Shown here piece by piece: positions 8,981 through 16,792 of a DNA stretch of 64,000 bases. The DNA is from Lysobacter capsici (lineage in GTDB: Bacteria > Pseudomonadota > Gammaproteobacteria > Xanthomonadales > Xanthomonadaceae). Position numbers and translations under genes: made by a program. The stretch is from contig NZ_CP076103.1 of the NCBI RefSeq assembly GCF_018732085.1, forward strand, positions 5,704,001 to 5,768,000, in the 5' to 3' direction. Numbering within the stretch: the first letter of the stretch is position 1; each line of letters starts with the position of its first letter. The notes below the pieces were generated by a model, which saw only the letters and a list, made by a program, of their open reading frames with translations, did no database searches and had not been told where the DNA came from.

Positions 8981-9050
8981 GCGTCCCCACGCCGCACCCC
9001 GTCTAGATACTCATCATCAACCCACGTCCCTGACGTCCCGCTCGCCCGAT
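8981..9050 (+). promoter_or_regulatory. C-rich, G-poor rho leader (possible rut-like region)
   Basis: By eye this 70-base stretch before rho has about 34 C and 12 G, unusual in DNA where C and G are otherwise balanced. It includes TCATCATCAACCCACGTCCC. Rho binds such unstructured C-rich RNA, and rho genes of other bacteria are autoregulated by termination in the leader. Autoregulation here is an inference. Confidence 0.35.
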
Positions 9051-9083
9051 GCGAGCGCTCGCCGCTTAGCGAGGAACCTCCGC

Positions 9084-10922
9084 TTGTCCGATAAGACCCC
9101 CGACGCTGGCGATACCGCCGAGAAGCGCGTGCGTAAACCGCGCGCCAGCAAAACCGCCGACGCCGCTCCGGCCGTCGTGAGCGATGCCAGCCCACTGATT
9201 CCGGCCAAACCGGCCCCCGTCGCGCCAGCGCCTGTCGTGCCCGCGCCGGCCAAACCCGCACCCGCCGCCCCGGCTCCGGCCGCCGCCGCACCCGAATCCT
9301 CCAGCGCGCCCGTCGCGCCCAAAGCCCCTGCTCCGGCCGCGCATGCCGGCGGCGACTCCGCTCCGGCCGCCTCCGGCGCCAGCGATTCGTCCGCCTCGCA
9401 CGGCCAGGACGGCAACGGCGGCCAGCAAGGCCAAAACCAGCAGGGCCAGCAGCGCGACGGCGCCTACGACGCCAACCGCGGCGGCAACAACCGCCGCGAC
9501 CGCTTCCGCAACCGCCGCGACCGCGATCGCAATGGCGGTGGTGGCGGTGGCGGTGGTGGCGGCAACAATCGTCCGCAGCAGCGCGGCGGCAATGACGATT
9601 TCGACAACGGCGAGAACTTCGTCCCGCGTCCGCACCCGCAGGTGCCCGAGGGCTTCCCGCAGTACTCGCTGGGCGACCTCAAGCGCATGCCCGCGCCGAA
9701 GCTGATGGATCTGGCCGACCAGCTGAGCATCCAGGAAGGCGTCGCCCGCGCGCGCAAGCAGGACGTGATCTTCGCCCTGCTGAAAGTGCTGACCCGCCAC
9801 GGCGAAGGCGTCGCCGCCGACGGCGTGCTGGAAATCCTGCCCGACGGCTTCGGCTTCCTGCGCGCGGCCGAGGCGAGCTACCTCGCCGGCCCGGACGACA
9901 CCTACATCTCGCCCAGCCAGATCCGCCGCTTCAACCTGCGCACCGGCGATCATCTGTCCGGCCGCATCCGCTTCCCGAAGGACGGCGAACGCTACTTCGC
10001 CCTGTCGGTCGTCGACAGCATCAACGGCGAGCCGCTGGAAGCGTCGAAGAACAAGGTCCTGTTCGAGAACCTGACCCCGCTGTTCCCGCGCCGCAAGTTC
10101 AAGCTTGAGCGCGCCGACGGTTCGACCGAAGACATCACCGGCCGCATCCTCGACCTGATGGCGCCGCAAGGCAAAGGCCAGCGCGCGCTGATCGTCTCGC
10201 CGCCCAAGGCCGGCAAGACGATGATGATGCAGCAGGTCGCCACCGCGATCACCCACAATCATCCCGACGTGCACCTGATCGTGCTGCTGGTCGACGAGCG
10301 TCCGGAAGAAGTGACCGAAATGCAGCGCACCGTGCGCGGCGAAGTGGTCTCCTCGACCTTCGACGAACCGGCCGCGCGCCACGTGCAGGTCGCCGAGATG
10401 GTGATCGAGCGCGCCAAGCGCCTGGTCGAACACAAGAAGGACGTGGTGATCCTGCTCGACTCGATCACCCGCCTGGCCCGCGCCTACAACAACGTCGTGC
10501 CGAGTTCGGGCAAGGTGCTGTCGGGCGGCGTCGACGCCAACGCCCTGCACCGTCCGAAGCGGTTCTTCGGCGCCGCGCGCAACGTCGAGGAAGGCGGTTC
10601 GCTGACGATCATCGCCACGGCCCTGATCGACACCGGCAGCAAGATGGACGAGGTGATCTACGAAGAGTTCAAGGGCACCGGCAACTCGGAAGTCCACTTG
10701 AACCGTCGTATCGCCGAGAAGCGCGTGTACCCGGCGATCGACATCAACCGTTCGGGCACCCGTCGCGAAGATTTGCTGATCGAGCCCGAACTGCTGCAGA
10801 AGATCTGGATCTTGCGCAAGCTGCTGCACGGCATGGACGAAATCGGCGCGATGGAGTTCCTGCTCGACAAGATGAAGACCACCAAGTCGAACGACGAGTT
10901 CTTCAGTTCGATGAAGCGCTGA
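9084..10922 (+). CDS. rho: Transcription termination factor Rho with a long disordered N-terminal extension
   Basis: Hexameric RNA-dependent ATPase that ends transcription. The 612-residue product has a conventional Rho core from about residue 193 (YSLGDLKRM) to the end, including the RNA-binding domain (DGFGFLR), a P-loop SPPKAGKT near 372-379, and the Q- and R-loop segments. The first ~190 residues are low complexity: an Ala/Pro-rich part, then an Asn/Arg/Asp/Gly-rich part with 11 consecutive Gly. E. coli Rho is 419 residues. The start is TTG with GAGGAA before it. A strong terminator follows. Confidence 0.95.
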   Translation: MSDKTPDAGDTAEKRVRKPRASKTADAAPAVVSDASPLIPAKPAPVAPAPVVPAPAKPAPAAPAPAAAAPESSSAPVAPKAPAPAAHAGGDSAPAASGASDSSASHGQDGNGGQQGQNQQGQQRDGAYDANRGGNNRRDRFRNRRDRDRNGGGGGGGGGGNNRPQQRGGNDDFDNGENFVPRPHPQVPEGFPQYSLGDLKRMPAPKLMDLADQLSIQEGVARARKQDVIFALLKVLTRHGEGVAADGVLEILPDGFGFLRAAEASYLAGPDDTYISPSQIRRFNLRTGDHLSGRIRFPKDGERYFALSVVDSINGEPLEASKNKVLFENLTPLFPRRKFKLERADGSTEDITGRILDLMAPQGKGQRALIVSPPKAGKTMMMQQVATAITHNHPDVHLIVLLVDERPEEVTEMQRTVRGEVVSSTFDEPAARHVQVAEMVIERAKRLVEHKKDVVILLDSITRLARAYNNVVPSSGKVLSGGVDANALHRPKRFFGAARNVEEGGSLTIIATALIDTGSKMDEVIYEEFKGTGNSEVHLNRRIAEKRVYPAIDINRSGTRREDLLIEPELLQKIWILRKLLHGMDEIGAMEFLLDKMKTTKSNDEFFSSMKR

Positions 10923-10950
10923 CCGCGCGGGATCGACGAAGACCGCAAAG

Positions 10951-10980
10951 AAAACGCCCCGCATCGCGGGGCGTTTTTGT
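10951..10980. terminator. Intrinsic terminator between convergent rho and effector genes
   Basis: A perfect 12-bp stem (AAAACGCCCCGC with GCGGGGCGTTTT), an ATC loop and flanking A and T runs. It can stop transcription from both strands, which suits its place between two convergent genes. Confidence 0.85.
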
Positions 10981-11048
10981 TTGCGGCGATCGCTCGGGCC
11001 GGGAACGTGCGTACCGATCGATACGCACGTCCGACCTGCGACCCGCGA

Positions 11049-12851
11049 TCAGAACCCGCGGCCGCCCGGCGTCGCCTGCTGCTGCGTCGGCGTTTCGGTC
11101 GCGGCGGTGTGGCGCGCGGCGAGCTGGCTGCTCGTCTCCACGCTCTGATGCGAAGCGCTGGCGACATCGAGCGCCACCATGCGCCGCGCCGGCGATTGCA
11201 GGTCGCCCTGCACCGCGAACAGCTTGCTGCCGTCCTTGCTCGCGAGCAGATGGTCGACCTGGGTCAGGCCGCCGTCGCGCGCGGCCGGGACCAGCGCCGC
11301 GGCCAGGTTCTTCTGCTGCTGCTCGCTGAGCCGGTTCTGCGGGATCTCGGTGCCTTTGACCTTGTCGAGCATGTCGCGGTACTGGCCGTTCAAGGCGTTC
11401 GCGCTGCTGCTGAGAATGCCGGCCACGCGCAGGCCTTCCTCGAGCGTGCCGCCGACCTTGTTGGTGTTGCGGTTGGCCGCATCGCGCAGTTCCGGCGGCA
11501 GCAGGTAGGTGCCGCGCTCGCGCTCGCCATCGCGATCGCGCACGTAGCGCTTGACGTCGTTGAGCTCCAGATCGAGGAACTCCTTCGCCGAACCCTTGGC
11601 CGACTGCGCCAGTTGCACCGCCTGCGGCGTGGTCAGCTTGTCCAGGCCCTGACCCGAAGCCAAGGCGTCGACCAGCGATTCGGGATGCACTTTCTGCTTG
11701 AGGAAGGACAGGAAGCGCTCGCGCGTTTCCGGGTTCTGGCCCAGGCCTTCGAGCACGCGCGTGGCGGTGGACAACGCGTTGGCGCCATCGGTCGGCATGC
11801 CGGCGATGTTGCGCATCACCCCGTTGATCGCCTGCTTGGGTTCCAGGCCCTCGCCGAACGGGAACCGCTCGCGGAACTCGTCCCAGCGCGGCTTGAGCAG
11901 CGCTTCGCGCGCGTGCTTGATCAATTCGAAGGCGCCGGCGGCGAACGCCACCACCGCGATGCCGATCGGCGCGATGCCGATCAGGCCGCCGACCAGCCCG
12001 GCGTTGCGCGCGCCGAACATCGTGGCGATGTTGCCGATGTTGCCGACGGTCTTGAAGCCGCCGTTGAGCAGGTCGAACGCGGAATCCACGCGCTGGTTGG
12101 TGGTCAGCGGCATGCCGGTCAGCGGGTCGCGGCCGTTGAACACGCGGCCGGCGTTCTGGCCGATGTCCCTGACGTCGTGCGCCACGTCCTTGATCGCGCT
12201 GTAGCGCTCGAGGATCTTCGCCGCTTCGCGTTCGCGGCCGGTGCGGTTGGCGAACTCCAGCACCGCGGCCATCGCCGCCGCATCGAGCGGCTGGCCGTTG
12301 AGATGGGCGGCGTTGCCGGACTTGATCGCCGCGTCCAGCGCTTCCAGGGTCTGGGTGATGTCGCCGTGGCCGCCGTTGACCGCGAGTTGCTTGAGTTCGC
12401 GCAGGTGCTCGTCGACCGGCGCCGGCCCCTTGGCATCGCGCTCCGCGGACCAGGTCTTGGAATATTCGACCAGCGCGTTCTGCGCGTTCGCCGGCAGCTC
12501 CACTTCGTAGCCGTGGAACGGCGGCGCGGCGCGGCCGTCGGCGCGGGTTTCGCCTGGATGCAGTTTCCAGGTCAGGTCGACATCGGCCAGCGCGCCGCCG
12601 GGCGCGGACGCCGAGGCGATGGTCGCTTCGAGCGTGTCCTCGTCGACCACCTGGCCGTTGCGTTGCAGCGCATCGGCGACGAACGCGCGCAGCACGGTGT
12701 CGCGCGACCACTCGGCGTCGGCGGGCAGCAGCGCGGTGTAGGTTTGCGCGTGTTCCTGCGCGGCGCCTTGCCCGGCGTAATGACGCGGCTGGGCGGCGGC
12801 ATCGCTGCGCGGCAGGTGGGCGTCCAGGATCGAATCGACTGCTGCATTCAT
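11049..12851 (-). CDS. Probable type IV secretion effector with XVIPCD tail
   Basis: A 600-residue protein whose C-terminus (about 500-580) matches the XVIPCD, the VirD4-interacting domain of Xanthomonadales antibacterial T4SS effectors: GLTQVDHLL, then KLFAVQGDL, SPARRMVALD and a closing VETSSQLA, followed by a Gln-containing tail. Upstream, residues 285-311 form one long Gly/Ala-rich hydrophobic segment (GLVGGLIGIAPIGIAVVAF), perhaps membrane-inserting. No enzymatic domain is recognised in the rest. ATG at 12851 is chosen because GGAG lies 8 bases upstream; an in-frame GTG two codons earlier is possible. No T4SS genes are in the window. Confidence 0.75.
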   Translation of the reverse strand: MNAAVDSILDAHLPRSDAAAQPRHYAGQGAAQEHAQTYTALLPADAEWSRDTVLRAFVADALQRNGQVVDEDTLEATIASASAPGGALADVDLTWKLHPGETRADGRAAPPFHGYEVELPANAQNALVEYSKTWSAERDAKGPAPVDEHLRELKQLAVNGGHGDITQTLEALDAAIKSGNAAHLNGQPLDAAAMAAVLEFANRTGREREAAKILERYSAIKDVAHDVRDIGQNAGRVFNGRDPLTGMPLTTNQRVDSAFDLLNGGFKTVGNIGNIATMFGARNAGLVGGLIGIAPIGIAVVAFAAGAFELIKHAREALLKPRWDEFRERFPFGEGLEPKQAINGVMRNIAGMPTDGANALSTATRVLEGLGQNPETRERFLSFLKQKVHPESLVDALASGQGLDKLTTPQAVQLAQSAKGSAKEFLDLELNDVKRYVRDRDGERERGTYLLPPELRDAANRNTNKVGGTLEEGLRVAGILSSSANALNGQYRDMLDKVKGTEIPQNRLSEQQQKNLAAALVPAARDGGLTQVDHLLASKDGSKLFAVQGDLQSPARRMVALDVASASHQSVETSSQLAARHTAATETPTQQQATPGGRGF

Positions 12852-13053
12852 ATGCACGGCTCCATGTCGGAGGGGTCATCCCCATGACCCCGAGCGCCGG
12901 CGGCAGGTCCGCGGGCGGACTCGCATGATGCCCCCGTCGCTGAACGAGAGCAATTCCGCGCTGATTTCCATGCAGTTTTTGGCTTTTCCGTACGGCGCCT
13001 GGGCCGCACGCCGCGGGCGAATCGAACGCACCGCGACGTGCGAGGCCTAGGTG

Positions 13054-13245
13054 TCAGTCGAACCAGTCCGGCGTCGCGGGCCGGCATGTCTCGGTCCGCC
13101 GCAACGCCTGGACCTCGACCGTGCGCGGCGCATCCATCGCCGCGCGCACGCCCGCGAAAGGAAAGTCCCGCGGCGAATATTCGTCCATCGCCGGATTGCA
13201 ACCGCTCAACATCGATATCGCCAACACCAACGCCAGCTTCTTCAT
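13054..13245 (-). CDS. Small lipoprotein, possible immunity partner
   Basis: A 63-residue protein with a lipoprotein signal peptide (KKLALVLAISMLSGC, lipobox LSGC at 13-16) and a short polar mature part with one further Cys. A strong AGGGAGG ribosome binding site argues that it is real. It lies about 200 bp upstream of the effector gene on the same strand. Immunity proteins of T4SS effectors are often periplasmic lipoproteins, so this is a candidate, but it is very short and the gap is larger than in a tight operon. The family is not recognised. Confidence 0.6.
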   Translation of the reverse strand: MKKLALVLAISMLSGCNPAMDEYSPRDFPFAGVRAAMDAPRTVEVQALRRTETCRPATPDWFD

Positions 13246-13599
13246 GGTGAACCTCCCTGTAGACGAGATACCGCGCTCCTGCGCTTCACCGGCATCGCCG
13301 TGGCGACCGGTGGCTCGCCTGTTATTTTGCTGCGACGTCGTCGCTCAGCCTGCGAATGGCGGCGATGCGATTGCGTTACTGGGATGCAGTGGTTCGTGTC
13401 GCCATCGCGCGTGATCGGCGCCGTGCGTCGCTGCCCGATTCATATCGCGCAACAACAAACGCCTCCCGAAGGAGGCGCTTGTTTCATGCGCAGCGCATCG
13501 AAGATCGCAAAGCCGCGAGTTACCGGACGATGGCCGGTATGACGCGCTGCGCGTATCGACATTGCCCGTTGCGCAGCCGTCGTCGCGACGGCGCCAGCC
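13246..13599. other. Intergenic region with a terminator
   Basis: No gene is supported. It holds the terminator listed next and presumably the promoter of the small lipoprotein. Nothing else was recognised. Confidence 0.5.
13454..13483 (-). terminator. Intrinsic terminator after the TonB-C-domain gene
   Basis: Read on the minus strand, AACAAGCGCCTCC pairs with GGAGGCGTTTGTT around a short TTCG loop, with one mismatch, then continues into a T-rich stretch. It lies about 120 bases after the stop of the gene at 13600-14481. Confidence 0.65.
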
Positions 13600-14481
13600 T
13601 CAGCCGTTGCGGTCGATCGGCGTGAGCAGGCGCCGGCCCCGACCGACCGATTGCAGGCGCTCGTCGCCGAAGGCATCGACGCCGGCGGTCGTATCGCGAT
13701 CGGCGTCGACCCACGGCGCGCGCTGGCGCGGGCCGGGGATGTAGATATCCCATTGCCCGTAAGCCGTCGGTCTGTCGCGCTCGAGCTGATAGGCCACCGG
13801 CACCCGGACCAGCCAGGACGCTTCGCCGGCATACGGGCCCTGGGTCGGCGGCGCGAACTGCCACTGCCGGGCGGTGGCCAGCGTGGACCGGGCCAGTTGT
13901 TCGCGGAACCGCTTCATCTGGGTTTCGCTGCCGACCGCATGGAGATTGACCTGTTCGGCGAAGGCGTCTTCGACCCGACCGTCGCGGCCGATCCGCGCCA
14001 CCACGTAGACCAGGCCCGACACGTTGGAGCGCGCGGCCTGCTCCGGATACGCCGGCGGCCGCATCTGCGCCTGACGGGGCAGATGCGAGGGCTCGTCGCG
14101 GCCGAAATGGGCGCTGCCCACGCGCAGCTCAAAGGCCTCGCCGGCCTGCTCGTACAGCCGGCGCGCGACCACGCGCAGGTTCATCGGCGTATCGGCATCA
14201 ACCACAGCGCCAGGCGATGCGAGCGGCTCGAACCGCCATTGCGGAACGTTCTGCCGGATCAGGTCGGCAACCGCCGTGGGGATCTCGCTTTCGCGATCGA
14301 TCCGAACGCCCTCGACCCGACCGTCGGCGGCGATGCGGACCTGGCCGGTCACCACCATGCTCATTTCGGCCTGCTTGCGCACCGCGCCGGGGCCCTTGCC
14401 GGCCGCGAACGCCGACGGCGCGAACACCAACGCCATCGCCAGCCCCATCGCAACGCAATTCCACATCCTGTGATGGATCAT
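13600..14481 (-). CDS. Exported protein with TonB C-terminal-like domains
   Basis: A 293-residue protein with a Sec signal peptide (AMGLAMALVFAPSAFA). About residues 38-105 and 140-225 look like TonB C-terminal domains; the second is clearer, with PPAYPEQAARSNVSGLVYVVARIGRDGRVEDA-type sequence. There is no N-terminal membrane anchor with a proline-rich spacer, so it is not a classical energy-transducing TonB, but a periplasmic protein of the energy-transducer-TonB-like class common in this family. AAGGA precedes the ATG. The gene appears monocistronic, ends in a terminator, and its role is unknown. Confidence 0.75.
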   Translation of the reverse strand: MIHHRMWNCVAMGLAMALVFAPSAFAAGKGPGAVRKQAEMSMVVTGQVRIAADGRVEGVRIDRESEIPTAVADLIRQNVPQWRFEPLASPGAVVDADTPMNLRVVARRLYEQAGEAFELRVGSAHFGRDEPSHLPRQAQMRPPAYPEQAARSNVSGLVYVVARIGRDGRVEDAFAEQVNLHAVGSETQMKRFREQLARSTLATARQWQFAPPTQGPYAGEASWLVRVPVAYQLERDRPTAYGQWDIYIPGPRQRAPWVDADRDTTAGVDAFGDERLQSVGRGRRLLTPIDRNG

Positions 14482-14697
14482 GCTTGTGTCCTTGGTTGTG
14501 CCAACGCCATTTACCAGCGTGCAAATTCAGCACCTCTCGCGGCGCGATTACGTCGCCGGCGATTGAAATCCGCCGAGCCGGCAACCATAGCAAACCACCG
14601 GCGTCATCCGCCCTCGTTACGATGCGTTGCATCCACAGCGTCCGTTCCGCCACCTCAGCCTCGGCGCAGCACGCCATAATCCCCCCAGGAGGTGCCC

Positions 14698-16533
14698 ATG
14701 CACGGTGGCGGTCTAGAACTCGCATTGTTGTTTCTGCTCGCCGCGGTCATCGCGGTGCCGGTGTTCCGCAAGTTCGGGCTCGGCGCGGTGCTCGGCTATC
14801 TGGCCGCGGGCGTGGTGCTCGGTCCGTATGGCGTGAAAGTCATCAGCGACGCCGAACCGGTGCTCGCGGCCTCGGAAATCGGCGTGGTCATGATGCTGTT
14901 CGTGATCGGCCTGGAGCTGTCGCCGGCGCGCTTGCGGGTGATGCGCAAGCCGGTGTTCGGCGCCGGCGGCCTGCAGGTGCTGCTCAGCGGCCTGGCCCTG
15001 GGCGCGCTGGCGATGTTCGGCGGCAACCTGGGCTGGAAGGCGGCGACCGTGGTCGGCCTGGGCCTGGCGCTGTCGTCGACTGCGGTGTGCCTGCAATTGT
15101 TGTCCGAACGCAAAGGCCTGGCCGCCGATTACGGCCGGCTCGCGTTCGCGATCCTGCTGTTCCAGGATTTGGCGGCGATCCCGCTGCTGGCGGCGATTCC
15201 GCTGCTCGGCAAGGCCGCGGCGGTCGAGGGCCTGAACTGGATCGCGGTGGCCAAGGCGGTCGGCGCGATCGCGGCGGTCGTGTTCGGCGGCCGGGTGCTG
15301 CTGCGCCAGGTGTTCCGGATCGTCGCGCGCACCCAGATGCCCGAGGTGTTCACCGGCGCGGCGCTGCTGACCGTGCTGGGGTCGGCCTGGATCCTGCAGA
15401 CCGCCGGGCTGTCGGCCGGCCTGGGCGCGTTCCTGGCCGGCGTGCTGCTGGCCGATTCGGAATTCCGCCACGAGCTGGAATCGCAGATCGAACCGTTCAA
15501 GGGCCTGCTGCTGGGCCTGTTCTTCATGGCCGTGGGCATGAGCATCGACCTGCAGCGCGTGCTCAACGAGCCGCTGCTGATCGGTTCGATCGTGGCCGCG
15601 TTGCTGACGGTGAAGTTCCTGTTGCTGTTCGGCGTGGGCATCAGCGCCGGCGGCCTGGACAAGCGCGGCGCGTTCCAGCTGGCCACGGTGATGTCGCTGG
15701 GCGGCGAGTTCGCCTTCATCGTGTTCAACGAAGCGGTCAAGGCGAATCTGCTCGACGATCCGACCCGCGACCGCCTGATCGCCGCGGTCGGCGTGTCGAT
15801 GGCGCTGACCCCCCTGCTGGTGATCGGCGCGCAACGCATGCTCGACGCCGCGCCCGCGGCCAAGCCCAAGCGGCCGTTCGACGAGATTCCCGATCATCAC
15901 CCGCAGGTGCTGATCGCCGGCATGGGCCGCTTCGGCCAGATCATCGCGCGCCTGCTGGTCGCACACCGCACCCCGTTCATCGCGATCGAGAACAGCGCCG
16001 AGCAGGTCGATTTCATGCGCCGCTTCGGCAATGCGATCTACTACGGCGACCCGGCCCGGCCCGAGCTGTTGCGTTCGGCCGGCGCGGCCCAGGTCAAGAT
16101 CTTCGTGATCGCGATCGACGACCGCGACAGCGGCATCCGCACGGTGCGCACGATCCGGCGCCTGTACCCGAAGGCCAAGGTGTTCGCCCGCGCGCGCGAT
16201 CGCCGGCATGCCTGGGACCTGATGGACCTGGGCGCCGAACCGATGCGCGAGACCTTCCATTCCAGCCTGAAACTGGGCGAGGACGTGCTGATCGAGCTGG
16301 GCGTGGAGGCCGAGACCGCGCGCGACCATGTCGAGCGGTTCCGCGAACTCGACGAACGCATGCTCGAGGCGCAGTACCTGGTCCACGACGACGAAGACGC
16401 GTTGATCCAGACCGCGCGCGATGCGCGCAAGGAACTGGAGGAGTTGTTCAACGCCGATCGCGGCGAGGGCATGTTGGCCGACATGGTCGACAAGCGGGCG
16501 ACGCCGGCGCCGGAGAATGCGACGCGGCATTGA
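14698..16533 (+). CDS. Kef-type cation/proton antiporter (CPA2 family) with RCK domain
   Basis: Inner-membrane transporter of 611 residues, probably K+/H+ exchange. Residues 1 to about 390 contain around 12 membrane helices with the CPA2 signatures GYLAAGVVLGP and GLELSP. From about 402 a TrkA-N/RCK domain binds nucleotide (QVLIAGMGRFGQ), followed by an acidic C-terminal tail. It resembles KefB and KefC, but no KefF or KefG ancillary oxidoreductase is adjacent, so glutathione gating is not shown. AGGAGG five bases before the ATG fixes the start. Confidence 0.9.
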   Translation: MHGGGLELALLFLLAAVIAVPVFRKFGLGAVLGYLAAGVVLGPYGVKVISDAEPVLAASEIGVVMMLFVIGLELSPARLRVMRKPVFGAGGLQVLLSGLALGALAMFGGNLGWKAATVVGLGLALSSTAVCLQLLSERKGLAADYGRLAFAILLFQDLAAIPLLAAIPLLGKAAAVEGLNWIAVAKAVGAIAAVVFGGRVLLRQVFRIVARTQMPEVFTGAALLTVLGSAWILQTAGLSAGLGAFLAGVLLADSEFRHELESQIEPFKGLLLGLFFMAVGMSIDLQRVLNEPLLIGSIVAALLTVKFLLLFGVGISAGGLDKRGAFQLATVMSLGGEFAFIVFNEAVKANLLDDPTRDRLIAAVGVSMALTPLLVIGAQRMLDAAPAAKPKRPFDEIPDHHPQVLIAGMGRFGQIIARLLVAHRTPFIAIENSAEQVDFMRRFGNAIYYGDPARPELLRSAGAAQVKIFVIAIDDRDSGIRTVRTIRRLYPKAKVFARARDRRHAWDLMDLGAEPMRETFHSSLKLGEDVLIELGVEAETARDHVERFRELDERMLEAQYLVHDDEDALIQTARDARKELEELFNADRGEGMLADMVDKRATPAPENATRH

Positions 16534-16624
16534 GGGACGGGTGGCACGTGGGTTTGGTTGCGGCGGTCGTGATCGGCGGGTGCGGTTGACGGCCTGATCG
16601 TTGCGTCGGTCGGCGAGGTGTCGC

Positions 16625-16700
16625 GGTCGCGGCTTGCGCCGCTCCTACAGTCGCTTCGTCCTATCACGCAACCCCTGTAGGAGCGGCGCAAGCCGCGACC
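16625..16700. repeat. REP/BIME pair, GTAGGAGCGGCGC family
   Basis: Two 26-bp arms (16625-16650 and 16675-16700) are perfect inverted copies, containing GTAGGAGCGGCGCAAGCCGC, separated by 24 bp. Single copies occur at 26876-26901 and 53459-53484, and a variant pair at 27985-28075. It lies between the antiporter and the convergent ankyrin gene. Confidence 0.85.
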
Positions 16701-16792
16701 ACGAAACTTCAAACGCCTGCGCAAGCCTCGACAGCCGCCGCGAACTCAGCCGCGACGCGCCCGCTCACACCCGATCGCTTCGCACCAAACCC

